From: Acinetobacter pollinis
GTDB lineage: Bacteria; Pseudomonadota; Gammaproteobacteria; Pseudomonadales; Moraxellaceae
Assembly: GCF_015627175.1 (NCBI RefSeq)
Contig: NZ_VTDQ01000004.1
Coordinates: 62,001 to 126,000 of the forward strand
Reading direction: 5' to 3'
Length of the DNA: 64,000 nucleotides
Shown here: one piece after another, positions 10,742 through 18,755 of the stretch
Numbering within the stretch: the stretch's first letter is position 1
How the letters are laid out: each line of letters begins with the position of its first letter
The notes under the pieces: model-generated
What the model saw: the letters and a program-made list of their open reading frames with translations, nothing else
The model's database searches: none
What the model was told of the DNA's origin: nothing
Program-made: the position numbers and the translations under genes

Positions 10742-11527
10742 ATGTTGAATGTTTATAAAAGTACACTGGTCTTAGTAGCAATATTAAGTACTTCTTCAGT
10801 TTTTGCTGTAGAGTCATTTCGTACACGTACACCAATTCTTTCTGGTACACAGCTAGTATTTCCACAAGGTGAGTGTACAGCAGGATTAGTACTTAAAAAA
10901 ACAGGTATGTGGGAAAATATGACACCATACCGCAGGGCTGTTAGATATGTCCTTACAGCAAGTCATTGTGGTAGAACAAATGATGATGTTAAGGTAGGTA
11001 ATCAAGTCGTTGGAAAGTTTGTATGGCGGTCAGAAAGAAGTGATCTTGGGCTTGTTAGGATAGAGCCATCTAGGAGGAACTTTACACATTGTTCGGCCCC
11101 GTCTACAGGTTTGACATGTTCTATTGTGACCACTTATGAGCCATTGGCCTTAGGGAAGATATTTGTATCAACAACAGGTATTGCATTAAGCATACGTGGT
11201 ACAGGTGCACCAAATACTAACGAAGTCTTTTGTACTAGTGGGCATACAACAGGCATTAATTGCACATGGGGTAAAGTACCGACACCTCCAGGATGGATGC
11301 ATCCAGTGACCCCACAAATTACTAAGTCTGCAGAAACCTACGGTAGAAATGTTGAAGGTGGTGATTCTGGAGGGCCAGTAGCAAGTTTTGGTACGCGGGG
11401 CTTAATCTACGGAATTATTTCCACTAAAGGTATGCATTGGAGCGAGCATCCGAATAAAATGACATATGTGCCAATTGCACAATTCTTCCAAGAACAACCT
11501 GGCTATGAAATAGCTCCATCTAACTAA
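10742..11527 (+). CDS. Secreted trypsin-like serine protease
   Basis: An exported S1-type protease of 261 residues. A signal peptide (1 to about 22, ending SSVFA) is followed by the catalytic triad: His75 in LTASHCG, Asp101 in SERSDLGLVRI and Ser209 in VEGGDSGGPVA. At least six Cys residues in the mature chain suggest disulfides and periplasmic or extracellular folding. It starts the block of exported proteins next to the IS and lies 21 nt upstream of a small DUF4124 gene, probably in one operon. The substrate is unknown. There is no pro-peptide or C-terminal anchor that I can see. Confidence 0.85.
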   Translation: MLNVYKSTLVLVAILSTSSVFAVESFRTRTPILSGTQLVFPQGECTAGLVLKKTGMWENMTPYRRAVRYVLTASHCGRTNDDVKVGNQVVGKFVWRSERSDLGLVRIEPSRRNFTHCSAPSTGLTCSIVTTYEPLALGKIFVSTTGIALSIRGTGAPNTNEVFCTSGHTTGINCTWGKVPTPPGWMHPVTPQITKSAETYGRNVEGGDSGGPVASFGTRGLIYGIISTKGMHWSEHPNKMTYVPIAQFFQEQPGYEIAPSN

Positions 11528-11548
11528 TTAAGTTGTTAAATTGCTTGT

Positions 11549-11794
11549 ATGTTTATTTTTTTTAGGAATCTGACATTAGTATTTTTCATTATATCTTCTG
11601 CCATTAATAGTGCATTTGCAAAGGATTTTTATAAATGGGTAGACAGTCATGGGTCTACACATTATACAGAACAGCCTCCTATGCAAGACAAGAAGATTCG
11701 ACGTATAGGAACTGTTAAGACTTTCAATAGCCCTTATACTGAAAGCAATCGCCAGGATATGCAGTATGATGAACGTTACAATCTTAATAATTAA
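11549..11794 (+). CDS. Small exported DUF4124-type protein
   Basis: An 81-residue protein with a signal peptide (about residues 1-24, ending SAFA). The mature start FYKWVDSHGSTHYTEQPP is the short DUF4124 signature (a Tyr/Trp-rich, SH3-like stretch of about 25 residues often found at the N-terminus of exported proteins). The remaining 40 residues are polar and look disordered. It is 21 nt downstream of the serine protease gene and probably co-transcribed. No catalytic residues are visible. A scaffold or accessory role for the protease is only a guess from position. Confidence 0.7.
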   Translation: MFIFFRNLTLVFFIISSAINSAFAKDFYKWVDSHGSTHYTEQPPMQDKKIRRIGTVKTFNSPYTESNRQDMQYDERYNLNN

Positions 11795-11897
11795 AATAAA
11801 TACTAAATTTTTATGGAGGTGGAAAATAACTTAAAACCTGTTTGATTTTTCAGTTAAAAAAAATCTAAATACATGCAATTAATCTGAGTAATTAAAA

Positions 11898-12275
11898 ATG
11901 AACAAGATATTAAAGACGGTTTTACTTTTTACTTTTGTACCTAGTATTGCTTTTGCAACAGGTACACCACATTATATTTCTGTAACTTCATCAAAACAAT
12001 CTATACAAAGATGGTCGGTTGATGCCGATCTATATGCTGGAAACGGTAGACATGTTTACCATTGGCAGGAACAAAACCATAAACCAGGTAGTCAACTACG
12101 TTGGAATTATACTGATGGCGGCGATCGTGGATGGTTAGATATCAATGTACATGCTTCACCAGTACAGACACTAGCTTTAAAGCATTTACCGTTAAATAAA
12201 AATCATTGTTTCTATATCACAGACCCAGTGCTAGGTAGTATATCGAAGGCTATAGAAGTAAATTGTCCAAATTAA
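11898..12275 (+). CDS. Small exported protein of unknown function
   Basis: A 125-residue protein with a clear signal peptide (MNKILKTVLLFTFVPSIAFA, 1-20). The mature part is rich in aromatic and polar residues in beta-strand spacing, and has two Cys near the C-terminus (NHCFYITDP and EVNCPN) that could form a disulfide. I recognise no family. It stands 103 nt after the DUF4124 gene and is followed by its own terminator, so it may be a separate unit. Like all genes in this block it is exported. The high proportion of His, Trp and Tyr is unusual but not diagnostic. Confidence 0.6.
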   Translation: MNKILKTVLLFTFVPSIAFATGTPHYISVTSSKQSIQRWSVDADLYAGNGRHVYHWQEQNHKPGSQLRWNYTDGGDRGWLDINVHASPVQTLALKHLPLNKNHCFYITDPVLGSISKAIEVNCPN

Positions 12276-12287
12276 AGTTATAACTAT

Positions 12288-12316
12288 AAAGGGGAGGCAT
12301 ATTCCTCCTCTTTTTT
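12288..12316 (+). terminator. Terminator after the 125-residue exported protein
   Basis: Stem AGGGGAGG / CCTCCTCT with loop CATATT (one G-T pair), followed by a T run. Confidence 0.75.
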
Positions 12317-12824
12317 CTTGTGATTAGTATCTATATTTTCTGCTAGATAAGTTACTTAATAATTTTTATATTCTAAAATATGTTTGATTTTAAATAAAAA
12401 ATACTTGTAACCATAACAAAAATAGAAATCATACATGTTTACCATATCTAATGGTGTCAGCAAAACTTCCTGCCTGAGATTTCATTATAATAAGTGATGA
12501 GTATGCAAGATCTTAAATAATGTCTAATTTTATAGAAAATTGACCAAAAATAATGCATTTTTATTCTTTTGGAATATTATGCAAATTAATAATATGTGAA
12601 AATTAATATAAACAAATAGTCATTTAACAATTATTTAATAATTTTCTTATAAGATAAATTATTTTTTTATATTATGTTTAGGCATTAAAAAATTGACCCA
12701 TAGATGGAAAGTTAAGTAAAAGATTATCTTTTTTTTGTTTTTTTGTGAAATGTTTAACAATTAAATAAAAAAATAATAACGGTAAAATTTAATTTAATTT
12801 AATTTTTTCTTAATCTTTATGGAA
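12317..12824. other. Very AT-rich gene-free stretch
   Basis: About 500 bp without a credible reading frame on either strand and strongly AT-biased, typical of a silenced or horizontally acquired region. Control elements of the following module start at its right edge. Confidence 0.6.
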
Positions 12825-12843
12825 TTAAATGATAATTATTATC
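12825..12843. promoter_or_regulatory. Putative Fur box upstream of the first exported module
   Basis: The core GATAATTATTATC (12831-12843) matches the last 13 positions of the 19-bp Fur consensus at 12 of 13. The six bases before it match at 3 of 6. It lies 110 bp before the TTG start at 12954. A fur gene is present at 29.5 kb in this window. Confidence 0.5.
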
Positions 12844-12953
12844 ACGTAAATGTTTTATATGATGATGAAAGATGAAAACTAGATATTTCAGTTTTATCGT
12901 AAAATCTGGTATTTGTTGAAAATTTCTTTTATGACGGTACGGGGTATAAAAAA

Positions 12954-13454
12954 TTGTTTAAATTGAATAAAGCGGTTCTAGTATTAGTTTCCGCAATGAT
13001 TTTAGGAAATACAGCTGCTTTTGCAGAAGATATGGTTGATTATGATGGTAAACCAGCGCAAAAAGTTATTTATGCAGTTAATGGGAAATCTGGCTTTGTT
13101 TTCAATAAATTAAGCCAAGCTTTTAAAGTCAGTTCTAGTGGTTATAACACTATTATTGTAGATAGTAGTGTACCACTTTCGAGTAATCAAGTTTCACAAA
13201 TCCAAAAATACCTAGATCAAGGTATTACAGTAATTGTTGATGCTAAAGCAGGCATGGGAACAGCTCAGGCAGTTGCGCAAAAAATTGCTGGTTTTTCAGT
13301 TAATGCAGAAGCAATTATGATTAAGAAAAGTACAGACAGTAGTGGTGGTTACGACGTAACTCCTGTTTCATCGAACGTATATGGTTCAAAAGCATCTACA
13401 GATGGTAGTGATACCCAAGTATCTAATACTGTAGATGATGTATTTGGTCTATAA
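12954..13454 (+). CDS. Exported protein, module gene A, copy 1 (unknown function)
   Basis: A 166-residue protein starting at a TTG (GGGG 10 nt upstream); no in-frame ATG precedes it. The signal peptide ends at about residue 24 (TAAFA). The mature protein has a Rossmann-like alternation: NTIIVDSS, a helix LSSNQVSQIQKYLDQG, strand ITVIVDAKAG, helix GTAQAVAQKIAG, strand AEAIMIKK. This resembles the flavodoxin-like part of ThuA/amidotransferase folds, without catalytic residues that I can point to. The tail VSNTVDDVFGL is conserved in copy 2. Gene B follows after 11 nt. A near copy lies at 14218-14724. Function unknown. Confidence 0.8.
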   Translation: MFKLNKAVLVLVSAMILGNTAAFAEDMVDYDGKPAQKVIYAVNGKSGFVFNKLSQAFKVSSSGYNTIIVDSSVPLSSNQVSQIQKYLDQGITVIVDAKAGMGTAQAVAQKIAGFSVNAEAIMIKKSTDSSGGYDVTPVSSNVYGSKASTDGSDTQVSNTVDDVFGL

Positions 13455-13465
13455 GGAGATAACAC

Positions 13466-14074
13466 ATGAAAATTAAACATATTGCGGTATCTCTTTTAGC
13501 GATTACATCGACACAAATCTTTGCAGACGAATGTCTATATCCTAATAATGCTCCTCTAGTATTAGGTGATGGCTCTCAAAAGATTATACAGCAGCAAGCG
13601 CGTAACACTTGGCAGGACTGGATTTGGCGAGGTCAGGTATACAAGTGCCAATCAGTAGGCGTTCAAAGATGTGACTATCAGTGGAGTAAAGCTGTAGCCA
13701 CTGCTTACGCATGGAATATTGGTGGTACATTAAATTTAGATGAACTTCCGGTTGTTGGTAAGTATCTACCTGGAAGTATTAATGGTGGGTTTACAAAGAC
13801 AAAAACTTTGACAACAACATTTGGTTGGAACGTATCTTTAGAACCTGGCTATTCAGCACAACCAATTCAGGTGGTAACCCGTCGTTGGATGCGTGGTGTT
13901 TATAAAGGCGTTTATGTACAGACAGGTGGTATGTGTAATGGTTCCACAAAATGGGCAATTAGCCCTAGACCAGATAGAACAAGTATGTATCGTTGGGATG
14001 CTAATCGTATAGGTACAAGTTGGCAGTCGAATGTCGCTGTTAACTCGTATGCTACTTATCATGTATTTAAATAG
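13466..14074 (+). CDS. Exported protein, module gene B, copy 1 (unknown function)
   Basis: A 202-residue protein with a signal peptide (1 to about 20, ending IFA) directly followed by DEC. Four Cys (early DECLYP, VYKC, QRCDYQW, GGMCNG) are shared with copy 2, consistent with two disulfides. The middle (about 70-140) is Thr/Ser/Gly-rich with alternating polar and aromatic residues (TKTKTLTTTFGWNVSLEPG), followed by the conserved VVTRRWMRGVYKG. Alternation of this type occurs in membrane-inserting beta-hairpins of pore-forming proteins, but I recognise no family. AGGAG lies 8 nt upstream of the ATG. It is translationally paired with gene A. Confidence 0.8.
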   Translation: MKIKHIAVSLLAITSTQIFADECLYPNNAPLVLGDGSQKIIQQQARNTWQDWIWRGQVYKCQSVGVQRCDYQWSKAVATAYAWNIGGTLNLDELPVVGKYLPGSINGGFTKTKTLTTTFGWNVSLEPGYSAQPIQVVTRRWMRGVYKGVYVQTGGMCNGSTKWAISPRPDRTSMYRWDANRIGTSWQSNVAVNSYATYHVFK

Positions 14075-14085
14075 TTAAAGTAAAA

Positions 14086-14112
14086 GAAGCCTCATTCGTG
14101 AGGCTTTTTTAT
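14086..14112 (+). terminator. Terminator of exported module copy 1
   Basis: Stem GCCTCA / TGAGGC with a TTCG tetraloop and a T run. The same hairpin ends copy 2, so the terminator was duplicated with the module. Confidence 0.9.
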
Positions 14113-14143
14113 ATACCTATAATTAAAAGATTTAATAACAAAT

Positions 14144-14159
14144 TGTGACATAAGTCACA
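14144..14159. promoter_or_regulatory. Perfect CRP/Vfr-type site upstream of exported module copy 2
   Basis: TGTGA-N6-TCACA, identical to the CRP consensus half-sites and flanked by AAT and TTT as in strong sites. It lies 59 bp before the ATG at 14218. No such site is seen before copy 1. Confidence 0.6.
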
Positions 14160-14217
14160 TTTTATTTTTAATTATCAACTTATATTATATTTTTTCTTTA
14201 TTTATTAGAATTGAAAC

Positions 14218-14724
14218 ATGTTTATAATTTTCTTTCGTCAGTTTTTATTTTTATTTTCTATTACATTTGGTGTAACGATTTTTGCGGAGGATGTGACTGA
14301 TTATGATGCTAAACCTGCACAAAAAGTAATTTATCCAGTAAATGGACAAACTGGTTTTGTTTTTAACAAATTAAACCAAGTCTTTAAGTCGAGTACACAA
14401 GGCTATAATACCATCATTGTTGACAGTTCGACAGCTCTTTCAGCCGCTCAAATTACTGAAATCCAGAAATATTTGGAGCAAGGCATCACTATTATTATTG
14501 ATGCGAAAGCAGGTATGGGGACAGCGCAAGCAGTTGCACAAAAAATTGCTGGATTCTCAATTAACTCAGAAGCGATCATGATTAAGAAAAGTGCTGATAG
14601 CCTTGGTGGTTATGATGTAACACCAATTGCATCTAATGCTTATGGTTCGAAAGTTGCAGCAACAGATAGCACAAGTACAGCAGAGCATGTATCTAACACG
14701 ATTGATGATGTATTTGGGTTATAG
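14218..14724 (+). CDS. Exported protein, module gene A, copy 2 (unknown function)
   Basis: A 168-residue paralogue of the 12954-13454 product. From EDVTDYDAKPAQKVIYPVNG onward most positions are identical, including KAGMGTAQAVAQKIAGFS and the DDVFGL end. The first 20 residues (a different, Phe-rich signal peptide) are unrelated to copy 1, and so is the upstream DNA, so the duplication boundary lies near the signal peptide cleavage site. The start is an ATG. A CRP-type site is 59 bp upstream. Gene B copy 2 follows after 10 nt. Function unknown. Confidence 0.8.
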   Translation: MFIIFFRQFLFLFSITFGVTIFAEDVTDYDAKPAQKVIYPVNGQTGFVFNKLNQVFKSSTQGYNTIIVDSSTALSAAQITEIQKYLEQGITIIIDAKAGMGTAQAVAQKIAGFSINSEAIMIKKSADSLGGYDVTPIASNAYGSKVAATDSTSTAEHVSNTIDDVFGL

Positions 14725-14734
14725 GAGATAACAC

Positions 14735-15343
14735 ATGAACATGAAACATATTGCGGTATCTCTTTTAACACTAATTTCTACACCACTTTTTGCAGATGAG
14801 TGCCATTATCCCCACAATCAGCCGTTGTTGCTTGGTGATAATTCTCACCGAATAGTACATCAAACTGCTTACAGAACATGGGATGACTGGGTATGGCGTG
14901 GTCCAGAATATCAGTGTCCTGCTCGGAGCCCTGAAAATTGTAAATACGTATTTAATAAAACACATACCACTGAATATAGTTGGGCTGTAGGTGGTACATT
15001 GAATCTAGAAAATATTCCTGTAATTGGCAAATATATGCCTGGCAGTATTACGGGTAGTTACAATAAAAATAAAAGTCTAACGACTTCATATAATTGGGAA
15101 GTAAGTGTTAGACCTGGTGATTTTGCAAAACCTATTCAAGTGGTCACTCGTCGTTGGATGCGTGGTGTATACAGAGGTGCATATGTACAAACTGGCGCTA
15201 TGTGTAATGGTTCTAGTAAATGGGTTTTGAGTCCTAGACCAAGTAGACATAGTATGTACCGTTGGGACCCAAATAAAATTACCGATCAATGGAAGACTAA
15301 TGTTGCTGTTCGTACATATGCTACATATCATGTCCATAGATAA
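14735..15343 (+). CDS. Exported protein, module gene B, copy 2 (unknown function)
   Basis: A 202-residue paralogue of the 13466-14074 product with the same length, the same signal peptide pattern (KHIAVSLL ... FADEC) and the same four Cys. Blocks GGTLNLENIPVIGKYMPGSI and VVTRRWMRGVYRGAYVQTG are nearly identical to copy 1, while the N-terminal third (residues 30-70) has diverged more. The bases around the ribosome binding site and start are almost identical in the two copies. Divergence concentrated in one segment could reflect different targets of the two paralogues. That is inference only. Confidence 0.8.
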   Translation: MNMKHIAVSLLTLISTPLFADECHYPHNQPLLLGDNSHRIVHQTAYRTWDDWVWRGPEYQCPARSPENCKYVFNKTHTTEYSWAVGGTLNLENIPVIGKYMPGSITGSYNKNKSLTTSYNWEVSVRPGDFAKPIQVVTRRWMRGVYRGAYVQTGAMCNGSSKWVLSPRPSRHSMYRWDPNKITDQWKTNVAVRTYATYHVHR

Positions 15344-15360
15344 ATTAGATATTAAATAAA

Positions 15361-15390
15361 AAAAGCCTCATTCGTGAGGCTTTTTTTTAT
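15361..15390 (+). terminator. Terminator of exported module copy 2
   Basis: Same GCCTCA-TTCG-TGAGGC stem as after copy 1, with an eight-T run. On the opposite strand it could also serve the gene that ends at 15387. Confidence 0.9.
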
Positions 15391-15674
15391 GCGTATTTTT
15401 TTAATATTTCTAAAAAAGGAGTCCTTTGCTTTGGAAACTCTGCAATGACTTCTTCTATATTTTGACCTTTTGGATTTGTTGCCTGAAGGTTACGACCATC
15501 TTCGATAAATTTCTGAATGAGTCTTTCGAAGTCATGTGCACGCATATGCTTAAAAGCATTATAAAGTACATGATAGTCTGCATCTACACCTGCAGGAGGT
15601 AGATGATTTAAGTAAGCATATACACGTTCGTCTGACCATTCTTCATTGAACGTTGCGGGTTGTGAGACAGCCAT
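15387..15674 (-). CDS. Small cytoplasmic protein, PA4642-like
   Basis: A 95-residue soluble protein without signal peptide or membrane segment. Its mix of SDERVYAYLNHLPPAGVDADY, a helical middle with repeated aromatic and charged residues and the end KQRTPFLEILKKYA resembles the conserved hypothetical PA4642 family of Pseudomonas and Acinetobacter. The family assignment comes from memory and was not tested. No function is known. It lies on the minus strand behind minE with an 81-bp gap and may be read through from the min operon. Confidence 0.7.
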   Translation of the reverse strand: MAVSQPATFNEEWSDERVYAYLNHLPPAGVDADYHVLYNAFKHMRAHDFERLIQKFIEDGRNLQATNPKGQNIEEVIAEFPKQRTPFLEILKKYA

Positions 15675-15755
15675 GACTTATCCTCAAATAAAAAAAGCAA
15701 AATAACGTGAGTTATTTTGCCTTGAAATTTAGTAATAAGCTAATCAGTATTGAAA

Positions 15756-16028
15756 TTAACGATCTTCAGGTAAATTGATATTCATTTCAAGCATTTCTAA
15801 ATTTGCTTCAGAACGAACTTGCATCTGTATGTGTTGCTCATCGACGCCACGTACATACCGATTAACCACTTGCATGATTTCTTTTTTCATTTGATCTATT
15901 TTGTCTTGGCTTAGACGACGGCCTAAACCTTGCTCAGAAGCAACAATAACTTTTAAACGATCTTTTGCCGTCTGAGCGCTACTCTGGCGCTCATCGTTGC
16001 CGAATATTTTACTCCAGAATCCTGCCAT
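15756..16028 (-). CDS. minE: Cell division topological specificity factor MinE
   Basis: MinE drives the pole-to-pole oscillation of MinCD by stimulating MinD ATPase. The 90 residues include an N-terminal membrane-targeting and MinD-binding segment (SAQTAKDRLKVIVASEQ), where the family helix-to-strand switch occurs, and the C-terminal dimerisation domain (QMQVRSEANLEMLEMNINLP). It follows minD by 2 nt on the minus strand, giving the standard order minC-minD-minE. Confidence 0.97.
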   Translation of the reverse strand: MAGFWSKIFGNDERQSSAQTAKDRLKVIVASEQGLGRRLSQDKIDQMKKEIMQVVNRYVRGVDEQHIQMQVRSEANLEMLEMNINLPEDR

Positions 16029-16030
16029 TG

Positions 16031-16843
16031 TTATGCTCCAAATAAACGTGCCAACCAGCCTTTAGGCTTTGATGTAATATGACGATACGGGCGATCTTCT
16101 CCTAAGAAGCGTGCAACAAGATCATCATATGCTTGGCCAGATTGTGTCTCTGTGTATAGGATAACTGGTTTTCCTTCGTTAGAGGCCTGTAAAACACTCG
16201 TACATTCAGGAATAACGCCTAAAGTTGGAACACGTAAAATATCTTTGGAAATATCATCGATAGTTAACATTTCTTGACGGTCTGCACGTTCAGGGTTGAA
16301 ACGTGTAATACATAAGTGTTTACGAATACGTCCTTCGTTTTGCTCAATTTTTTTGGTCTTACTGTCAAGCATTCCAATAATTCGATCAGAATCTCGAACT
16401 GATGAGATTTCAGGGTTTGTGACAATAATCGCTTCGTCAGCATGGTACATTGCTAAAATTGCACCGCGCTCAATACCTGCTGGTGAGTCACAAATAATAT
16501 AGTCAAACTCTTGAGAAAGCTCTTCAATGACACGTGCAACACCCTCATCTGAAAGTGCGTCTTTGTCTCTTGTTTGTGATGCAGGAAGAATATAAAGATT
16601 TTCAATATCTTTATCGCGGATAAGCGCTTGTGGTAAGCGAGCCTCATTATTAATGACATTTACAAAGTCATATACGACACGACGTTCACAACCCATAATA
16701 AGGTCTAAATTACGTAGACCAACGTCAAAATCGACAACTACGGTTTTGTGGCCACGTAAGGCTAGACCTGTTGCAAATGATGCGCTCGTTGTGGTTTTTC
16801 CCACACCGCCTTTGCCTGATGTTACGACAACAATTTTGGCCAC
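16031..16843 (-). CDS. minD: Septum site-determining ATPase MinD
   Basis: MinD is the membrane-cycling ATPase that recruits MinC. The 270 residues have the deviant Walker A motif GKGGVGKTTTSA (10-21) with the signature Lys11, the switch I/II region and the DSPAG segment (about 120). The C-terminal amphipathic helix KGWLARLFGA binds the membrane. It is 78 bp downstream of minC and 2 nt before minE. Confidence 0.98.
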   Translation of the reverse strand: MAKIVVVTSGKGGVGKTTTSASFATGLALRGHKTVVVDFDVGLRNLDLIMGCERRVVYDFVNVINNEARLPQALIRDKDIENLYILPASQTRDKDALSDEGVARVIEELSQEFDYIICDSPAGIERGAILAMYHADEAIIVTNPEISSVRDSDRIIGMLDSKTKKIEQNEGRIRKHLCITRFNPERADRQEMLTIDDISKDILRVPTLGVIPECTSVLQASNEGKPVILYTETQSGQAYDDLVARFLGEDRPYRHITSKPKGWLARLFGA

Positions 16844-16921
16844 CTAATCCACTCCTGTTATGTCACTGTGTTTTACGCGACAACGCGTATTCTAAAATTT
16901 AATTAATAGGTAAGTTATACC

Positions 16922-17635
16922 CTAAATATCCAATGCTTCAAATACAAGTTCTTGATGTTCATTTAAGTAAATATGAACAGCCTTTTTCTGTACATGTGAT
17001 GGAATATCATCTGCTACACAATAGGTTCCTGCAATGGAAATAAGTTCTGCATTTAACTTATAACAAAATATACGGGCAGAAGGGTTTCCACTTGCACCTG
17101 CAATAATACGACCTTGTGCTGAACCATAGATATGAACATTTCCACTTGAAATGATTTCTGAGCCGCTGTTCATACTTGCGTTGAGAATAACGTCTCCATT
17201 TTCTTGGATTAAACACTGACCTGTACGTAGCATGTCATTATGATAAGAAGTTATATGTGCAGTCGCGTTTGTTTTTTGTGTATTATTGGCTGAATCTTGA
17301 TCATTTTCAGTCGTTTGCTCAAGGATTTGCTCTGTAGTTGGTTTTATACGTTGTAATGGTCGATCTGCAGGTAAAACAGGAAACTGAATACTACGTGCTT
17401 GATCAGTAAGTAGTCCATCAATGACCGCCATAGGCTGTAAATCTAAGCTGAGTAAAAGTTGAATGAGCTCAATGAGCTCTTGTTCCACTGTACTATCAAT
17501 AATGATAGAAGCACCATGAGATGATGTATCATCAAGCATTTGGGTAAGTTGTTGGCGAATAGCATCATGATTATTCGTATCGAAGGTTAATCTTGAAAAA
17601 TTAACCATCCTGCCGGTAATGCGTATATCAGCCAT
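16922..17635 (-). CDS. minC: Septum site-determining protein MinC
   Basis: MinC inhibits FtsZ polymer formation away from midcell. From the ATG at 17635 ([16 protein letters not shown]) it has 237 residues. The in-frame ATG at 17647 adds only four residues and is less likely. The N-terminal domain (1-100) is the FtsZ inhibitor. After a polar Gln/Asn/Thr-rich linker (about 110-135) comes the beta-helix C-domain with [20 protein letters not shown] and [13 protein letters not shown]. First gene of the min operon. Confidence 0.95.
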   Translation of the reverse strand: MADIRITGRMVNFSRLTFDTNNHDAIRQQLTQMLDDTSSHGASIIIDSTVEQELIELIQLLLSLDLQPMAVIDGLLTDQARSIQFPVLPADRPLQRIKPTTEQILEQTTENDQDSANNTQKTNATAHITSYHNDMLRTGQCLIQENGDVILNASMNSGSEIISSGNVHIYGSAQGRIIAGASGNPSARIFCYKLNAELISIAGTYCVADDIPSHVQKKAVHIYLNEHQELVFEALDI

Positions 17636-17689
17636 AATTGATCTCAAATAAGTTAAAAAGTTTAATAAAGTACATATGTTGTTTAAAAT

Positions 17690-18736
17690 TTAAATGTCAT
17701 TATCTTGTTGATCTTTCATTTGTAAAACTTGTTGCCATTGTTTTACTTTCACTTGTTTGCGTATAGATTTTAAACTGTCATAGACCACAGATTCAACCAA
17801 TTGTTCCAAAGATCTATTATGAATATTAACTTCACTAAGTTTATTGGCAATTAAACGATAGGTCTCGTTGGGTTGATGGCGATTTCCTTCGGTCAGTGGA
17901 GAAATAATACCTTGTGTCATGTTTTCAGTTAGTTTTCTGGCAATGGTTTTAAGTTGGTCTTCTATACGACCACCGACTATTGGAAAAAGGCGCAATAAAT
18001 GATGTATTTCAGGGGTTTCTGTAATTGCATTTTCAATAATTTCCCCCATATTTTTTGAAATAGCAATGCGTTGTTCTTCTAATGTTTTGGCGAGGGTATC
18101 TTGAAGAATTTCTGCAAAAGCTTCAGCAAATAGTGTTCTATGGCGATCAACCATGTCATGAATAATTGCTTTATGTGTGGAACTGGTATCGAGTTCTTGT
18201 TTAACGCCATCCAGTAGGGTAATAACTACGCGATCTGAAAGCTCTTCCATCACGACACTGTAATAAAAACGTCCAGAGTCTTGCCAAGATTTCGGAATGA
18301 CTTGATAACCAATTTCATGGAGTCTATAAGCAATAAGGCCTGCGCGTAATAATCTTAAGAATCGAAGTTGAGGAAAAATCGCAAGGACTTCATACCAATG
18401 TATAAATGGAAAGAAGAACCACTTTTGATGATGTCGATTTAAGATTGCAATACCCCATCGAATCAGAAGTTCGATCACTAAAAAGCAAATAAACCATCCA
18501 TCTGTACGTTCTACCCAAGGATGAATATGTATTTGATAATGCGATAACCATTCTGGCAGATGAATGAGTTTTGCAAACCAATGTGCAAAATTACTCATAA
18601 GAATGGCATCGCTTGTAATACAAAATAAATTAAATATGATGATTAACATCATAAAAATGTCATAGACCAAATAAGCTTTCCATGTCAGGGAATTATGGTC
18701 TATGCGATGAAACTTATTTTTAGATGCTTTGGGCAT
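17690..18736 (-). CDS. Membrane protein with a voltage-sensor-like N-terminal half (unknown function)
   Basis: A 348-residue protein. The first 150 residues hold three or four membrane segments (about 18-45, 78-98, 106-125), followed by LRFLRLLRAGLIAYRLHEIG. There Arg recurs every three or four residues among hydrophobic ones, as in the S4 helix of voltage-sensing domains. No pore helix or selectivity filter follows. Instead residues 160-348 form a long soluble, mostly helical, charged domain. It is 20 nt downstream of the acyltransferase gene on the minus strand. I do not recognise a named family. Confidence 0.75.
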   Translation of the reverse strand: MPKASKNKFHRIDHNSLTWKAYLVYDIFMMLIIIFNLFCITSDAILMSNFAHWFAKLIHLPEWLSHYQIHIHPWVERTDGWFICFLVIELLIRWGIAILNRHHQKWFFFPFIHWYEVLAIFPQLRFLRLLRAGLIAYRLHEIGYQVIPKSWQDSGRFYYSVVMEELSDRVVITLLDGVKQELDTSSTHKAIIHDMVDRHRTLFAEAFAEILQDTLAKTLEEQRIAISKNMGEIIENAITETPEIHHLLRLFPIVGGRIEDQLKTIARKLTENMTQGIISPLTEGNRHQPNETYRLIANKLSEVNIHNRSLEQLVESVVYDSLKSIRKQVKVKQWQQVLQMKDQQDNDI

Positions 18737-18755
18737 GCGATCTTAGCTCAATGAA

